Shown one piece after another: positions 35,656 through 44,090 of a stretch of DNA of 44,395 bases. The stretch is from Acidobacteriaceae bacterium (GTDB lineage Bacteria > Acidobacteriota > Terriglobia > Terriglobales > Acidobacteriaceae): positions 1 to 44,395 of the forward strand of contig JASHRF010000037.1 of the NCBI GenBank assembly GCA_030037545.1, read 5' to 3'. The notes below the pieces were generated by a model. It worked only from the letters and a program-made list of their open reading frames with translations, was not told the origin of the DNA and did not search any database. The position numbers were made by a program, and so were the translations under genes. Positions within the stretch are counted from its first letter, which is position 1. The number at the start of each line of letters is the position of its first letter.

Positions 35656-37698
35656 TCATTGCTGGCGAATCAGGCGGAGGATGTGCGCCGGCTTGGTTCC
35701 CGGCCGCAGGACTACATAATTGCGATGGCCGCTCCACGCGTATCGCTCGCCGCTCAGCAAGTCCTCTGCGAAGTATGCTTCGCCGGACGTCAGTCCCAGC
35801 CGCGCCAGATCGAGGTTTGTCCATCCGCTCTGCTCGTGGAATGCATCCAGGTTGACAATGGTCAGGATCAGGTTGTCAAAATTGGGCGCGGCTTTCGAGT
35901 AACAAATCAGTTGCGGATTATCGACGCCGTGGAAGTGCAGGGAATCGTTGCTGTGCAATGCCGGATTGGCGCGACGGATGCGGTTGAGCGCGGTAATCAG
36001 CGGCACCAGCGAACCGGGAGCGCTGCGGGCACGCTGGCGAATCTCGTATTTCTCGCTATGCAAATACTCTTCCGAGTCGCTCTTGCCAGACGCCGGCTGC
36101 GCCGCTTGATTCTCCGCCAGCTCATAGGCCGGACCGTAGATGCCGTAGCTCGCTGAAAGTGTGCCCGCCAGAACCACGCGTTGCGCAAATGCCGGCGGCC
36201 CGCCTTCTTGCAGTGCCTTATGCAGAATGTCCGGCGTATTGGGCCAGAAATTAGGACGGAAAAACTCGCTGACCGGCGGCCGCGTGATCTCCCGCAGATA
36301 CTCCTCCAGCTCACTTTTGGTGTTGCGCCAGGTGAAGTAGGTATAGGATTGCGTAAATCCGCGCTTGGCCAGCCCATACATCAGGTGCGGGCGCGTGAAG
36401 GCCTCGGAAAGAAAAATCGTGCCCGGATACTTGCAGCCCAACGCGTCCAGGCACCACTCCCAGAACGGCAGCGCCTTGGTGTGCGGATTATCGACCCGGA
36501 ACACTCGTACGCCGCGTTCGATCCAGAACTCAAAAACCGAATACAATTCATCCCACAGCCCGCGCCAGTCCGAAGTCTCGAAATTCAACGGGTAGATATC
36601 CTGGTATTTTTTGGGCGGATTTTCCGCGTACTGAATGGATTCATCGGGCCGGATCGTGAACCACTCCGGATGTTCGCGGACCCAGGGATGATCGGGCGAG
36701 CATTGAAAGGCGATGTCCAGCGCAATCTCCATGCCTTCCGCCTGGGCCGCGGATACGAGTCGCTCGAAATCGTCAAACGTCCCCAACTGTGAGTGAATGG
36801 CCTTGTGCCCGCCGCAATCTTTCTCGCATCTCTTGCCATCGGGGCGCACATCCGGCGCCGCTGCATCTCCAATCGCCCAGGGGCTGCCGGGCGCGCCGGG
36901 GGGCGCGGAAGCGGCATTATTGGGACCCTTGCGATAGGCGCGGCCAATCGGATGAATGGGCGGCAGATACAGAATGTCGAATCCCATGGCCGCGATTTCC
37001 GGCAGTTGGCGCTCGACATCGGCAAAGGTGCCGTGCCGGCCGGGCTCCGGCGAGGCCGAGCGCGGAAACATTTCGTACCACGTGGAAAAGCGCGCCCGCT
37101 CGCGATCGACCCACAACGGCAGCTCCTGCTCGTAGCGCGTGGCGAGGGTCAGATCCGGATATTGTGCCATCATGCGGTGAATTTCTTCGCTCAGCGGATA
37201 CTCCGCCGGAGTGGTCTGCCGGCTCGCCAGCACCTCGAGCGACCGCGCTGCTTCCTTGAGCTTCTGCGCATCGGCTCCGCGCGCGCGTATTGCACCCCGT
37301 TCCAGAATTACGGCGCCAGTGCGCAGCGCCAGCACCATTTCACCGGGAGCGAGTTCGTTCGCGGCCGCCAGCCGCTTGCGTAGGTCTCTGGCCCAGCTTT
37401 CGAAGCGATCGATCCAGCCCATCACCGTGAATCGCCACGCGCCCAATTGATCCACAACCAGGAAGCCGTTCCATAAATCGTTCCCGCACGGCTTCATGGC
37501 CGCCGTGCGCCATTTCCGCTCCAACCGGTGCCGATACAGAATTTGAGCCGCCAGTTCATCGTGCCCGTCAGCAAAAATCGCCGCGGACACGCTCACCCGC
37601 TCGCCCACAATGCGCCGCACCGCATGCCGTCCCGCATCCACCTGAGGCGCCACCTCCTCGATGACCACACGATTGCGGCCGTGCTCGGGCTTCAGCAC
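35656..37698 (-). CDS. glgE: Alpha-1,4-glucan:maltose-1-phosphate maltosyltransferase
   Basis: A 680-residue GH13_3 enzyme that transfers maltosyl units from maltose-1-phosphate onto alpha-glucan. The N-terminal beta-domain (RVVIEEVAPQVDAGRHAVRR) is followed by the helical domain S, the barrel with GFDILYLPPIHPIGRAYRKG, the nucleophile Asp in VFRVDNPHTKALPFW (about 399) and the acid Glu in FLSEAFTRP (about 429). The start is GTG with GGGAG upstream. It is first in the leftward group glgE - treS/maltokinase - GT-like - MscS-like. No branching enzyme gene (glgB) is present in the window. Confidence 0.96.
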   Translation of the reverse strand: MLKPEHGRNRVVIEEVAPQVDAGRHAVRRIVGERVSVSAAIFADGHDELAAQILYRHRLERKWRTAAMKPCGNDLWNGFLVVDQLGAWRFTVMGWIDRFESWARDLRKRLAAANELAPGEMVLALRTGAVILERGAIRARGADAQKLKEAARSLEVLASRQTTPAEYPLSEEIHRMMAQYPDLTLATRYEQELPLWVDRERARFSTWYEMFPRSASPEPGRHGTFADVERQLPEIAAMGFDILYLPPIHPIGRAYRKGPNNAASAPPGAPGSPWAIGDAAAPDVRPDGKRCEKDCGGHKAIHSQLGTFDDFERLVSAAQAEGMEIALDIAFQCSPDHPWVREHPEWFTIRPDESIQYAENPPKKYQDIYPLNFETSDWRGLWDELYSVFEFWIERGVRVFRVDNPHTKALPFWEWCLDALGCKYPGTIFLSEAFTRPHLMYGLAKRGFTQSYTYFTWRNTKSELEEYLREITRPPVSEFFRPNFWPNTPDILHKALQEGGPPAFAQRVVLAGTLSASYGIYGPAYELAENQAAQPASGKSDSEEYLHSEKYEIRQRARSAPGSLVPLITALNRIRRANPALHSNDSLHFHGVDNPQLICYSKAAPNFDNLILTIVNLDAFHEQSGWTNLDLARLGLTSGEAYFAEDLLSGERYAWSGHRNYVVLRPGTKPAHILRLIRQQ

Positions 37699-37875
37699 GT
37701 CTCTCCCTCAACCGGCAGAACTGCGGAGCCAAGTCCGGCAATGATGAATGCAAGCGGGGACTGCATGGAATCTGACAACAGTGCTTCGATGCACAGATTG
37801 CGCAACTGGTTTTCCTGGAAGACATTTAGGCGTGGAATTGGCGTGGGAAAGAAGCCGATCAACCGGCACGCCGCA

Positions 37876-38913
37876 TCAACGAGTGACAGGACCCGCTCCG
37901 GCGCCGCCGCCGGCATTCATGGGCAGGTCCAGAGCAAACAGCGAAGCATTTCCCTGGTCGGCGTGCAGCCACATGCCATGAAACGCTCCTCGCAGTTCCG
38001 GATGCATGGTCAGCAACGCACTCATAAGGTTTGTGACCTGCTGACGCGCGATCACCGGATAGCGCAACTCCGCCATCTGCGCAGGATCGGGGCGGTAGTG
38101 AACGTCCAGATCGAGCGACCCGAATTCCGTCGTCGTGCCCACCGAAGTGACACTGAACATGGCGCCGTTGGCATTTAAAGTCAGAGGCGCGGCCGCTGCC
38201 GGCAGATCGGCATGAACTGCATCCGATTCGTGGCGCAGCTTTTCCAGGTTGGAGCTGGCCAGAAACTGCACCGGATCAAGCAGGTCGGTTGCGATTTGGT
38301 AATAAAAATGCGCCGCCCAGGCTGCATTGGACTGCGCGTATCTCCGCGCCTCCGCCCAGTACCACACCCCGTCGTGCCCGGCCAGAACCATGGGTTTGTC
38401 GAAAAAGCCGGCCAGTAGCCAGCGCCCGTCCTGCGATTTTGCCAGGATCAGGGAAATCTGCTGCGGCTGTTTGACCCCGGTGGCGTGGGTAATGGCCAGG
38501 GCATAGGTTCCCGGCGGGAGGCCGTTGAAGTCGAAGCCAACCACGGGGGATCCGCAAAAGAAATCGGTTTGCGCCTGGTTCGGTGGATCGCTGGACGCGT
38601 CCAGCAGATACAGATTGTCGACCGTGATGGCCGCTTGCTGCACCAGCGGCTGAAGATACTGAATGGACTGCTGAATCCCATTGAAATCCGCAGCGATGGC
38701 GGGCAGCGTGTTGGCGCGAATGGCCTCGATATTCCCGCTCTGCACTTGCGTGAGCACTGTCCTGGCGGCAATTACAAGCACATTGCGTTGCGCGTCCGTC
38801 ATTTGCGCCTGTGTGGCGCAGGACGCGGCTCGCCCTTCAGGAAGCGCGGTCAACGCCACCAGCACTCCAATCGATAGCAGTAAATGCGATTTCTTGCGCA
38901 GGATCGAAACCAT
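37876..38913 (-). CDS. Secreted protein of unknown function
   Basis: A 345-residue exported protein. A signal peptide (about 1-29, ending GRAAS) precedes a mature part with two Cys near the N-terminal half (SCATQ, FFCGSP). No catalytic motif is recognised. A helical region of about 90 residues (40-130) leads into a beta-rich middle (GFDFNGLPPGTYALAITHAT; LAKSQDGRWLLAGFFDKPMV) and an Ala-rich tail ending AGGGAGAGPVTR. I do not recognise the family. It lies 177 bases upstream of glgE on the same strand and could be co-transcribed. Confidence 0.75.
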   Translation of the reverse strand: MVSILRKKSHLLLSIGVLVALTALPEGRAASCATQAQMTDAQRNVLVIAARTVLTQVQSGNIEAIRANTLPAIAADFNGIQQSIQYLQPLVQQAAITVDNLYLLDASSDPPNQAQTDFFCGSPVVGFDFNGLPPGTYALAITHATGVKQPQQISLILAKSQDGRWLLAGFFDKPMVLAGHDGVWYWAEARRYAQSNAAWAAHFYYQIATDLLDPVQFLASSNLEKLRHESDAVHADLPAAAAPLTLNANGAMFSVTSVGTTTEFGSLDLDVHYRPDPAQMAELRYPVIARQQVTNLMSALLTMHPELRGAFHGMWLHADQGNASLFALDLPMNAGGGAGAGPVTR

Positions 38914-39161
38914 GCCGCGGGGCTCTCCCTGAGATTTCAGATGTTCGAAAGAAACACACCAAGACTCCTGATTACTTCGCGCCGCGATTCATAAGATGCG
39001 CCCTCATGGTTTTAGGCCCACTCGGCAACTTTGGTAACCGAAGCCATAGACCGCTTGCCGGCCAATACCCTTATAACCGCTGTTGGGAATATCCTTACGC
39101 AACAGACGAGCCTAGGGCGTGTCATCAAATCAGCCAAATGGCTGTAGCCACTAAGGTTAAC
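38914..39161. other. Intergenic sequence, no gene seen
   Basis: Nothing coding is visible. The stretch near 39111 (CTAGGGCGTGTCATCAAATC) faintly resembles the CTAGA..GTTTCA ends of the palindromic elements, but no matching opposite end or inner hairpin follows. Leftward it must contain the promoter of the secreted-protein gene. Confidence 0.4.
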
Positions 39162-39189
39162 CTGACGAAAAGCGCGAAAAGCGTATATT
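39162..39189 (+). promoter_or_regulatory. Sigma70-like promoter of the candidate leader RNA
   Basis: CTGACG (39162-39167) and TATATT (39184-39189) are separated by 16 bases. The predicted start is near 39196, in front of a structured untranslated stretch ending in a terminator. Confidence 0.5.
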
Positions 39190-39195
39190 GTTTGC

Positions 39196-39360
39196 CCAAG
39201 GCACTGTCAATAAAGGTATCACTTCCGCGCCTCCGCTCATTTCCGCAGGTAGCCTTCTGCCTTCCACCTGCGGGCGAGCAGTTCCGTCAACCCGGCCGTG
39301 GGATAAAGAAGGGTCAAACTGGCCGGACGGCCTCTCTTCCCGTGGAAAGGCCGCCTTTTT
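39196..39360 (+). ncRNA. Candidate attenuator leader or small RNA upstream of the Gly/Tyr-rich protein gene
   Basis: About 165 bases between a promoter-like site and a T-run, without a credible reading frame. Hairpin 1 pairs CCGCAGGT (39243-39250) with ACCTGCGG (39266-39273). Hairpin 2 pairs CCGT (39284-39287) and CCGGCC (39292-39297) with GGCCGGACGG (39321-39330). Hairpin 3 is the terminator (39325-39355). Hairpins 2 and 3 share GGACGG and cannot form together, the arrangement of an antiterminator and terminator. It may control the downstream secreted-protein gene or be a free small RNA; no known riboswitch aptamer was recognised. Confidence 0.45.
39325..39360 (+). terminator. Intrinsic terminator inside the candidate leader
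   Basis: GGACGGCCT pairs with AGGCCGCC (one bulged A). The stem extends by TTCC/GGAA across a three-base bulge and is followed by TTTTT at 39356-39360. No gene lies just upstream on this strand, so it ends a short RNA. Confidence 0.65.
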
Positions 39361-39537
39361 GTGAGCAAAAGACCGCCGGATCCTGAGAGAATGGGAGTCG
39401 AAAAACCGCAACTAATTGCCGGATTCGCTGTTCTAATGAATGTGAGCCGGCCCCAGCAGAGAGAGACCGGAAGTGCTGATCGCCGGAGGCGACTCCGGTT
39501 CCGGACCAAACGGCCCGGACGGCACAAGGAGGGGAAA

Positions 39538-40074
39538 ATGCGGAAGTTCCGCTTGGTTTGGGTCGCGATGGTTGCGATGCTTTTCTTTGTACCGTTTGCA
39601 GGCACAGCAAATGCCCAGGTTGCGGTAGGGGTTGGCATTGGCCCCGCGGTGGTTGCCGCTCCTTATTACTATGGCCCGCCCGACTGCGCGTGGGGCTATT
39701 ATCCTTATTATCCTTACTCTTGCGCTCCCTACGGCTACTACGGGCCGGGCTGGTTCGATGATGGCCTGTTCATCGGCGTTGGTCCCTGGTACGGCTGGGG
39801 CTGGGGCGGATGGGGTTGGGGTCGCTATGGGTGGGGCCGCGGATACGGCTATGGCGGTTACGGTCGCGGCGGCTATGGATATCGCGGCGCGGTGGGGTAC
39901 CGGGGCGCGTACGGAGCACGCGGCTATGCCGGCGCGGCCCGCGGATATGCGGGTGGAGCGCGAGGCTATAGCGGTGCTGCCCGAGGGTACGCCGGCGGCG
40001 GTGCACGCGGGTTTAGCGGAGCGGCACGCGGCGGCGGCGGCGGCTTCCACGGTGGTGGTGGCGGACGCCGGTAA
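39538..40074 (+). CDS. Secreted Gly/Tyr-rich low-complexity protein
   Basis: A 178-residue exported protein. A clear signal peptide (MRKFRLVWVAMVAMLFFVPF, cleavage after TANA) is followed by a Tyr/Pro-rich part (about 45-80), a Trp/Gly-rich part (GWGWGGWGWGRYGWGRGYGY) and a tail of YRGA/YAGA/YSGA-type repeats ending in a poly-Gly stretch and GGGRR. AAGGAGGGG precedes the ATG at 39538; the open frame extends upstream without a signal peptide. Such proteins may be cell-envelope or matrix components, or bind metals or polymers through aromatic residues; no function can be assigned. Its own terminator follows at 40101-40135, and an attenuator-like leader lies upstream. Confidence 0.8.
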   Translation: MRKFRLVWVAMVAMLFFVPFAGTANAQVAVGVGIGPAVVAAPYYYGPPDCAWGYYPYYPYSCAPYGYYGPGWFDDGLFIGVGPWYGWGWGGWGWGRYGWGRGYGYGGYGRGGYGYRGAVGYRGAYGARGYAGAARGYAGGARGYSGAARGYAGGGARGFSGAARGGGGGFHGGGGGRR

Positions 40075-40100
40075 TTGAGCCTAAGCTTCCCCCTGAATGA

Positions 40101-40135
40101 AAGGCCTGGCTGCTTCGGCTGCCGGGCCTTCTTTA
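40101..40135. terminator. Shared bidirectional terminator between the Gly/Tyr-rich gene and murG
   Basis: AAGGCCTGGC pairs with GCCGGGCCTT (10 bp with one G-T), closed by an inner GC-TTCG-GC cap, a stable UUCG tetraloop. Rightward it is followed by CTTTATT; leftward by TCATT. It begins beside the murG stop codon, ending both convergent transcripts. Confidence 0.8.
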
Positions 40136-41230
40136 TTCTGGCGCCGCGCCGGCCTTCGCCAGTTCCGCCAATCGATCCGCAATGCGTTTGGCAGCATGGG
40201 GATGGGCCTGCTTGCGCGCCGCGGCAGACATGGCCGCCAATCGGGCTGGATCGGTGAGCAGCCCGGTCAGCGCCTCCAGCAGCCGCCCTGGAATCTCGAG
40301 CTCGCTCTCCGGCAACATCACCGCTGCACCGGCCGCGACCATGGCTTCGGCGTTGCAGTGCTGGTGATTGTCGGCCGCGGCGGGGAAGGGGATCAAGAGC
40401 GCTGGTTTTCCGGCCGCGGCTTCCTCGGCGACGGTTGACGCTCCGCTGCGCGTCAGCACCAGGTGCGCCCGCGCAAATTGGGCGGGCATGTCGTTGAGAA
40501 ACGTCTGCACCTGCCAGCGCGCGCTGTCCGCGCCGCTCCCCTCGTACGCCGCCTGCGTGACCTCAAAGTTGCGCAGTCCGCTCTGATGCAGAATGGTGAG
40601 GCCGGGAACGGCGTCGAGCAGCGCGCGCACGATCTGGGGCAGACGCGTATTGAAGATGCGCGCGCCCTGCGAACCGCCGAAGACGAGCAGGTGCGGTGCG
40701 GCGCCGGCGGGCGCGGGAAGGTCGAAGAACTCCGGCCGAACCGGAATGCCGGTCACCTCGGCGTGGCGAAACCACTTGGCCGCATCGGCGAAATTGATGG
40801 CCGCGGCCTGCACGCGTTTGCCTACCAGGCGATTGGCCAGGCCCGGCATGGCATTGGGCTCGAAGACCATCGCCGGCACCTTGAGCCTTAGCGCTGCCGC
40901 CACGCCGGGACCCGAAGCGTAACCGCCGATTCCGAAGACCACGCCGGGCTGAAACTCGCGAATCAGTCGCTTGCATTCCGAGATGCTCTGCGGCAGCCGC
41001 GCCAGTGTCTGCAGGCGAGTGATGAGCGAGACGTTCTTGAGCGGTCCTACGTCGATGAGACGGAGTTGAAGTCCGGACTCTGGCACCAGCCGCGATTCCA
41101 GCCCCCGCGCCGTGCCGACAAAAAGAATCTCGGCCGCGTGGCGCGCAATGAGCTCGCGCGACACGGCCAGCGCCGGAATAATATGCCCGCCCGTTCCGCC
41201 TCCGGCTATCAGTACGCGTAAAGCAGTCAA
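40133..41230 (-). CDS. murG: UDP-GlcNAc:undecaprenyl-PP-MurNAc-pentapeptide GlcNAc transferase
   Basis: A 365-residue GT28 enzyme making lipid II at the inner membrane face. Signatures are AGGGTGGHIIPALAVSREL, GIGGYASGPGVAAALRLKVP, FGGSQGARIFN and TRSGASTVAEEAAAGKPAL with LIPFPAAADNHQ. It is the last gene of the dcw block visible here; murC, which often follows, is not present, as a terminator and a convergent gene come next. Confidence 0.96.
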   Translation of the reverse strand: MTALRVLIAGGGTGGHIIPALAVSRELIARHAAEILFVGTARGLESRLVPESGLQLRLIDVGPLKNVSLITRLQTLARLPQSISECKRLIREFQPGVVFGIGGYASGPGVAAALRLKVPAMVFEPNAMPGLANRLVGKRVQAAAINFADAAKWFRHAEVTGIPVRPEFFDLPAPAGAAPHLLVFGGSQGARIFNTRLPQIVRALLDAVPGLTILHQSGLRNFEVTQAAYEGSGADSARWQVQTFLNDMPAQFARAHLVLTRSGASTVAEEAAAGKPALLIPFPAAADNHQHCNAEAMVAAGAAVMLPESELEIPGRLLEALTGLLTDPARLAAMSAAARKQAHPHAAKRIADRLAELAKAGAAPE

Positions 41231-41235
41231 AATCA

Positions 41236-41263
41236 GTTCTCAGTTCGTAGTTCGCAGTTGTCA
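41236..41263. repeat. Heptamer tandem repeat between ftsW and murG
   Basis: Four consecutive seven-base units of the form AGTTCNN (AGTTCTC, AGTTCGT, AGTTCGC, AGTTGTC). It lies just upstream of murG in transcript orientation. Length polymorphism is likely. Confidence 0.6.
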
Positions 41264-41357
41264 GTCTTGAGATTTGACCGGCTCTCTTTGTCCCTGGGGC
41301 CTGTCTCCCTCAGTCCCAGTTCTCTCTTTGCCTCGGTCCCGTGTTCCCTGCTTCATC

Positions 41358-42452
41358 TCACTCCGCCAGCCGGGTAATGTTCAACAGCACGCCAATACTC
41401 GCCAGCGTGAAGAACAGCGATGTCCCGCCCGACGAGATCAGCGGCAGTGGAATGCCTTTGGTGGGCACCAGCGACAGCACCACGCTGATATTGAAGAAGG
41501 CCTGCAGCAGAATGGTGGTGGTAATGCCGAAGGCCGCCAGGCGCAGGAACGGATCGCGGGTGCGGAAAGCGGCGCGCAGCCCGCGCACGCCAAATACTAC
41601 GAACAGCAGCACGATGCAGATGGCGCCGATGAAGCCCAATTCCTCGGCAATGTTGGCGAAGATGAAATCGGTGGACGCTTCGGGCAGGTAAAACAGCTTC
41701 TGCATGCCTTCCATGTAGCCGCGGCCGGTGAGCCCGCCGGTGCCCACGGCGATGAGCGACTGGGTGATGTGGAAGCCGGCACCTTGGGGATCGGCGCCGG
41801 GATCGAGAAAGGCCAGCATGCGTTGCCGCCGCCAGGGCACCCAGAACAACAGTGCGAGCAAAAAAGGCGTTGCTGCCGCCACAGCCCCAGCCAGGTACTT
41901 CCACTCCATGCCGGCAAGGATCAGCATCATGGCCGAAACTCCGCCCAGCACCATGGCCGTGCCCAGATCGGGCTGGCGCAAAACCAGCAGCATGAAGGCA
42001 ACTGGCACCAGAGCCGCGCGGGCCAGCGTGTGCCGCCAGTCATTGATGGCATTAAGCCGGTTGTGCAGGAACCAGGCCAGGAACAGCACCAGCACCGGTT
42101 TGGCAATCTCCGAGGGCTGAAACGTGAAGAACGGGCCGAAGCGGATCCAGCGGTGCGTGGCGTGCGAGTCGGGGAAGAAGAATACCGCGATCAGGAGCAG
42201 CGTAGTGACGGACAGCGCGGGATAGATGAAGCGCGGCGAGTTATAGCGCGTGGCATCGACGCGTTGGAGCACCAGCATGGCCAGAACGCCTCCCAGCGCC
42301 CACAGCGCCTGCCGGCCCACATCGGTGAACTCAGAGTGGTAGCGCGCCTCGGCCACTACGGCCGACGCGGAGAAGACCATCGCCAGCCCCGCCACCACCA
42401 GCAGCAGGGTGGTGAAGAACATCCATTTATCGACGCCAACTAATTTCGCCAT
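41358..42452 (-). CDS. ftsW: Lipid II polymerase FtsW (SEDS family)
   Basis: A 364-residue SEDS glycosyltransferase with ten predicted membrane helices, making septal peptidoglycan. Conserved segments are FTFQPSEIAKPVLVLFLAWF, LRQPDLGTAMVL, a long extracytoplasmic loop with GRGYMEGMQKLFYLPEASTD and the family-typical GIPLPLISSGGTSLFF. Its place between murD and murG indicates FtsW rather than RodA. Confidence 0.94.
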   Translation of the reverse strand: MAKLVGVDKWMFFTTLLLVVAGLAMVFSASAVVAEARYHSEFTDVGRQALWALGGVLAMLVLQRVDATRYNSPRFIYPALSVTTLLLIAVFFFPDSHATHRWIRFGPFFTFQPSEIAKPVLVLFLAWFLHNRLNAINDWRHTLARAALVPVAFMLLVLRQPDLGTAMVLGGVSAMMLILAGMEWKYLAGAVAAATPFLLALLFWVPWRRQRMLAFLDPGADPQGAGFHITQSLIAVGTGGLTGRGYMEGMQKLFYLPEASTDFIFANIAEELGFIGAICIVLLFVVFGVRGLRAAFRTRDPFLRLAAFGITTTILLQAFFNISVVLSLVPTKGIPLPLISSGGTSLFFTLASIGVLLNITRLAE

Positions 42453-42672
42453 GCTTGCCTTGCGGGGTTTCCCGCCGGGGCTAAAGCCCTGTCAATTTAA
42501 TTGGTCGGCTTGGGCACGACTGGCCCGCCCAGAGGACTCCCCGGTTCTCATCGTGCCCTGACACAAAGCCTTGATCTGATCGTTCACTGAGGCCATGCCT
42601 TTCCAGGTCTCAAAAGCAAGGCCTGGGGGAACTCCAACGTGCAAGCTCGGATGGTCAAAAAGAGGTGTAGTC
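42453..42672. other. Gap between murD and ftsW with twin hairpins
   Basis: Two adjacent small palindromes lie at 42462-42489: GCGGGGTTTCCCGC and GGGCTAAAGCCC. The second repeats the inner hairpin of the class A palindromic element. Leftward these lie directly before the ftsW start. A 34-codon frame beginning MASVNDQIKALCQGTM (42596 leftward to 42492) is open but has no ribosome-binding site or recognised family, so it is not called as a gene. Confidence 0.45.
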
Positions 42673-44055
42673 CTACGCACTCTGCCCCACCTTCCAACCG
42701 CGCTGCTCGGCCACCAGCTCCTTGAAAACGTGCCCGCGATGCTCATAGCTCTCAAACTGGTCGAAGCTGGAACAGGCTGGCGCCAGCAGCACCACGTCGC
42801 CAGGCCGCGCTGCCGACGCCGCTGCGCTTACCGCGCGGTCCAGCGTCTCGCAGGAGTGCAGCGAGATGATGCCGCGCAGTTGCGACTCGATGATTGCCGC
42901 GGCCGCGCCGATGGTGTACACCGCACGCACCCGCTGGTGCAGCAGGGGGGCCAGGATGGTGTAATCGGACCCCTTGTCTTTGCCGCCCAGGATGAGATGG
43001 ATGCCGGATTGAAATGCGGCCACGGCTTTGGCAGTCGCGTCCACGTTGGTGGCCTTCGAATCGTTGTAGTAGTCAACCCCGTTCACCGTGGCCACGAACT
43101 CCAAGCGGTGCTCCACGGCCTGAAACTTCTCGATAGCGCGTCCAATGGCCTCCGCCGGTGCGCCCGCCTGCCGCGCGGCACACACCGCGGCCACCACGTT
43201 CTCCACGTTGTGTTCGCCCTTGAGTGGAATCTTGCTCAGAGGCATTACTCTTTCCACGGCCGCATCGCGCCTGCCGCGATAGACTACATATCCGTCCTCG
43301 ACCCACGCGCCCTGGCCCACCGGGTGTTCGATCGAGAACCAGTAAACGCGTCCCGCCGACCGCTTAGCCGCCTCCGCCGCACGCGCGTTGTCGGCGTTCA
43401 GCACCGCCGCATCGTGCTCGTTCTGCGCAGCAAAGATGCGCTCCTTGGCGCGCGCGTAATTTTCGAAGCTATGATGCCGGTCAAGGTGGTCGGGCGTAAT
43501 GTTCAGGATGACGGCCACATTGGGATGAAACTTCTCCGTGCTTTCGAGCTGAAAACTGGAAACCTCGAGCACCGACCAGGTTGTGTCGCTGCTTTCTTCA
43601 ATCAGCGCCACCACCGGCACGCCGATGTTTCCGCCCACCAGCACCGGAATTCCCGCTTCCTCAAGGATCGCGCCCAGCAGCGCCGTGGTTGTGGTCTTGC
43701 CGTTGGAGCCGGTAATGGCCACAATTTTTCCCTTGAGGAAGCGCGCCGCCAGTTCCAGTTCGCCGATGATGGGCGATCCGAATTTGCGCACCTGCTCCAG
43801 CTCTGGCGTATCCAGCGGCACGCCGGGGCTTACTACGATCAGGTCCTGGCGCCGGAAAGTGAGCAGACCGTGGCCGCCGGCTTCCACCATAATGCCCTCT
43901 TCGAGCAGCGCGGGAATCTCCTTGGCCAGCGATTCGGCGGAGCGCACATCGGAGACCGTCACCTGCGCGCCCTGGTGGCGCAAAAACAGGGCCGCGGCCA
44001 AGCCGGACTTGCCCAGTCCCACCACCAGAACCTTTTTCCCTTTCAGCTCCATCAT
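42673..44055 (-). CDS. murD: UDP-N-acetylmuramoyl-L-alanine--D-glutamate ligase
   Basis: A 460-residue Mur ligase that adds D-Glu to UDP-MurNAc-L-Ala. Domain 1 has KKVLVVGLGKSGLAAALFLR; domain 2 the ATP motif ITGSNGKTTTTA (about 115) and ITPDHLDRHHSFENYARAKE; domain 3 contains YNDSKATNVDATAKAVAAF and LLAPACSSFDQFESYEHRG. Two ATG codons stand in tandem at the start (44055 and 44052); neither has a clear ribosome-binding site. Confidence 0.97.
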   Translation of the reverse strand: MMELKGKKVLVVGLGKSGLAAALFLRHQGAQVTVSDVRSAESLAKEIPALLEEGIMVEAGGHGLLTFRRQDLIVVSPGVPLDTPELEQVRKFGSPIIGELELAARFLKGKIVAITGSNGKTTTTALLGAILEEAGIPVLVGGNIGVPVVALIEESSDTTWSVLEVSSFQLESTEKFHPNVAVILNITPDHLDRHHSFENYARAKERIFAAQNEHDAAVLNADNARAAEAAKRSAGRVYWFSIEHPVGQGAWVEDGYVVYRGRRDAAVERVMPLSKIPLKGEHNVENVVAAVCAARQAGAPAEAIGRAIEKFQAVEHRLEFVATVNGVDYYNDSKATNVDATAKAVAAFQSGIHLILGGKDKGSDYTILAPLLHQRVRAVYTIGAAAAIIESQLRGIISLHSCETLDRAVSAAASAARPGDVVLLAPACSSFDQFESYEHRGHVFKELVAEQRGWKVGQSA

Positions 44056-44090
44056 GGGTCTATCCTACGGCACGGCCAGACGTGCACGTC

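Noticed and set aside
39111..39133. Another end of the palindromic element family (CTAGGGCGTGTCATCAAATC)
   Set aside because: Only a partial match to the arm; no inner hairpins or opposite arm nearby.
39196..39360. 6S RNA
   Set aside because: The size would fit, but the 5' and 3' ends do not form the long closing stem with a central bubble expected of 6S RNA; competing hairpins fit an attenuator better.
41274..42443. 389-codon open frame on the plus strand across ftsW
   Set aside because: Antisense to a well-supported membrane protein; His/Gln-rich hydrophilic sequence without motifs.
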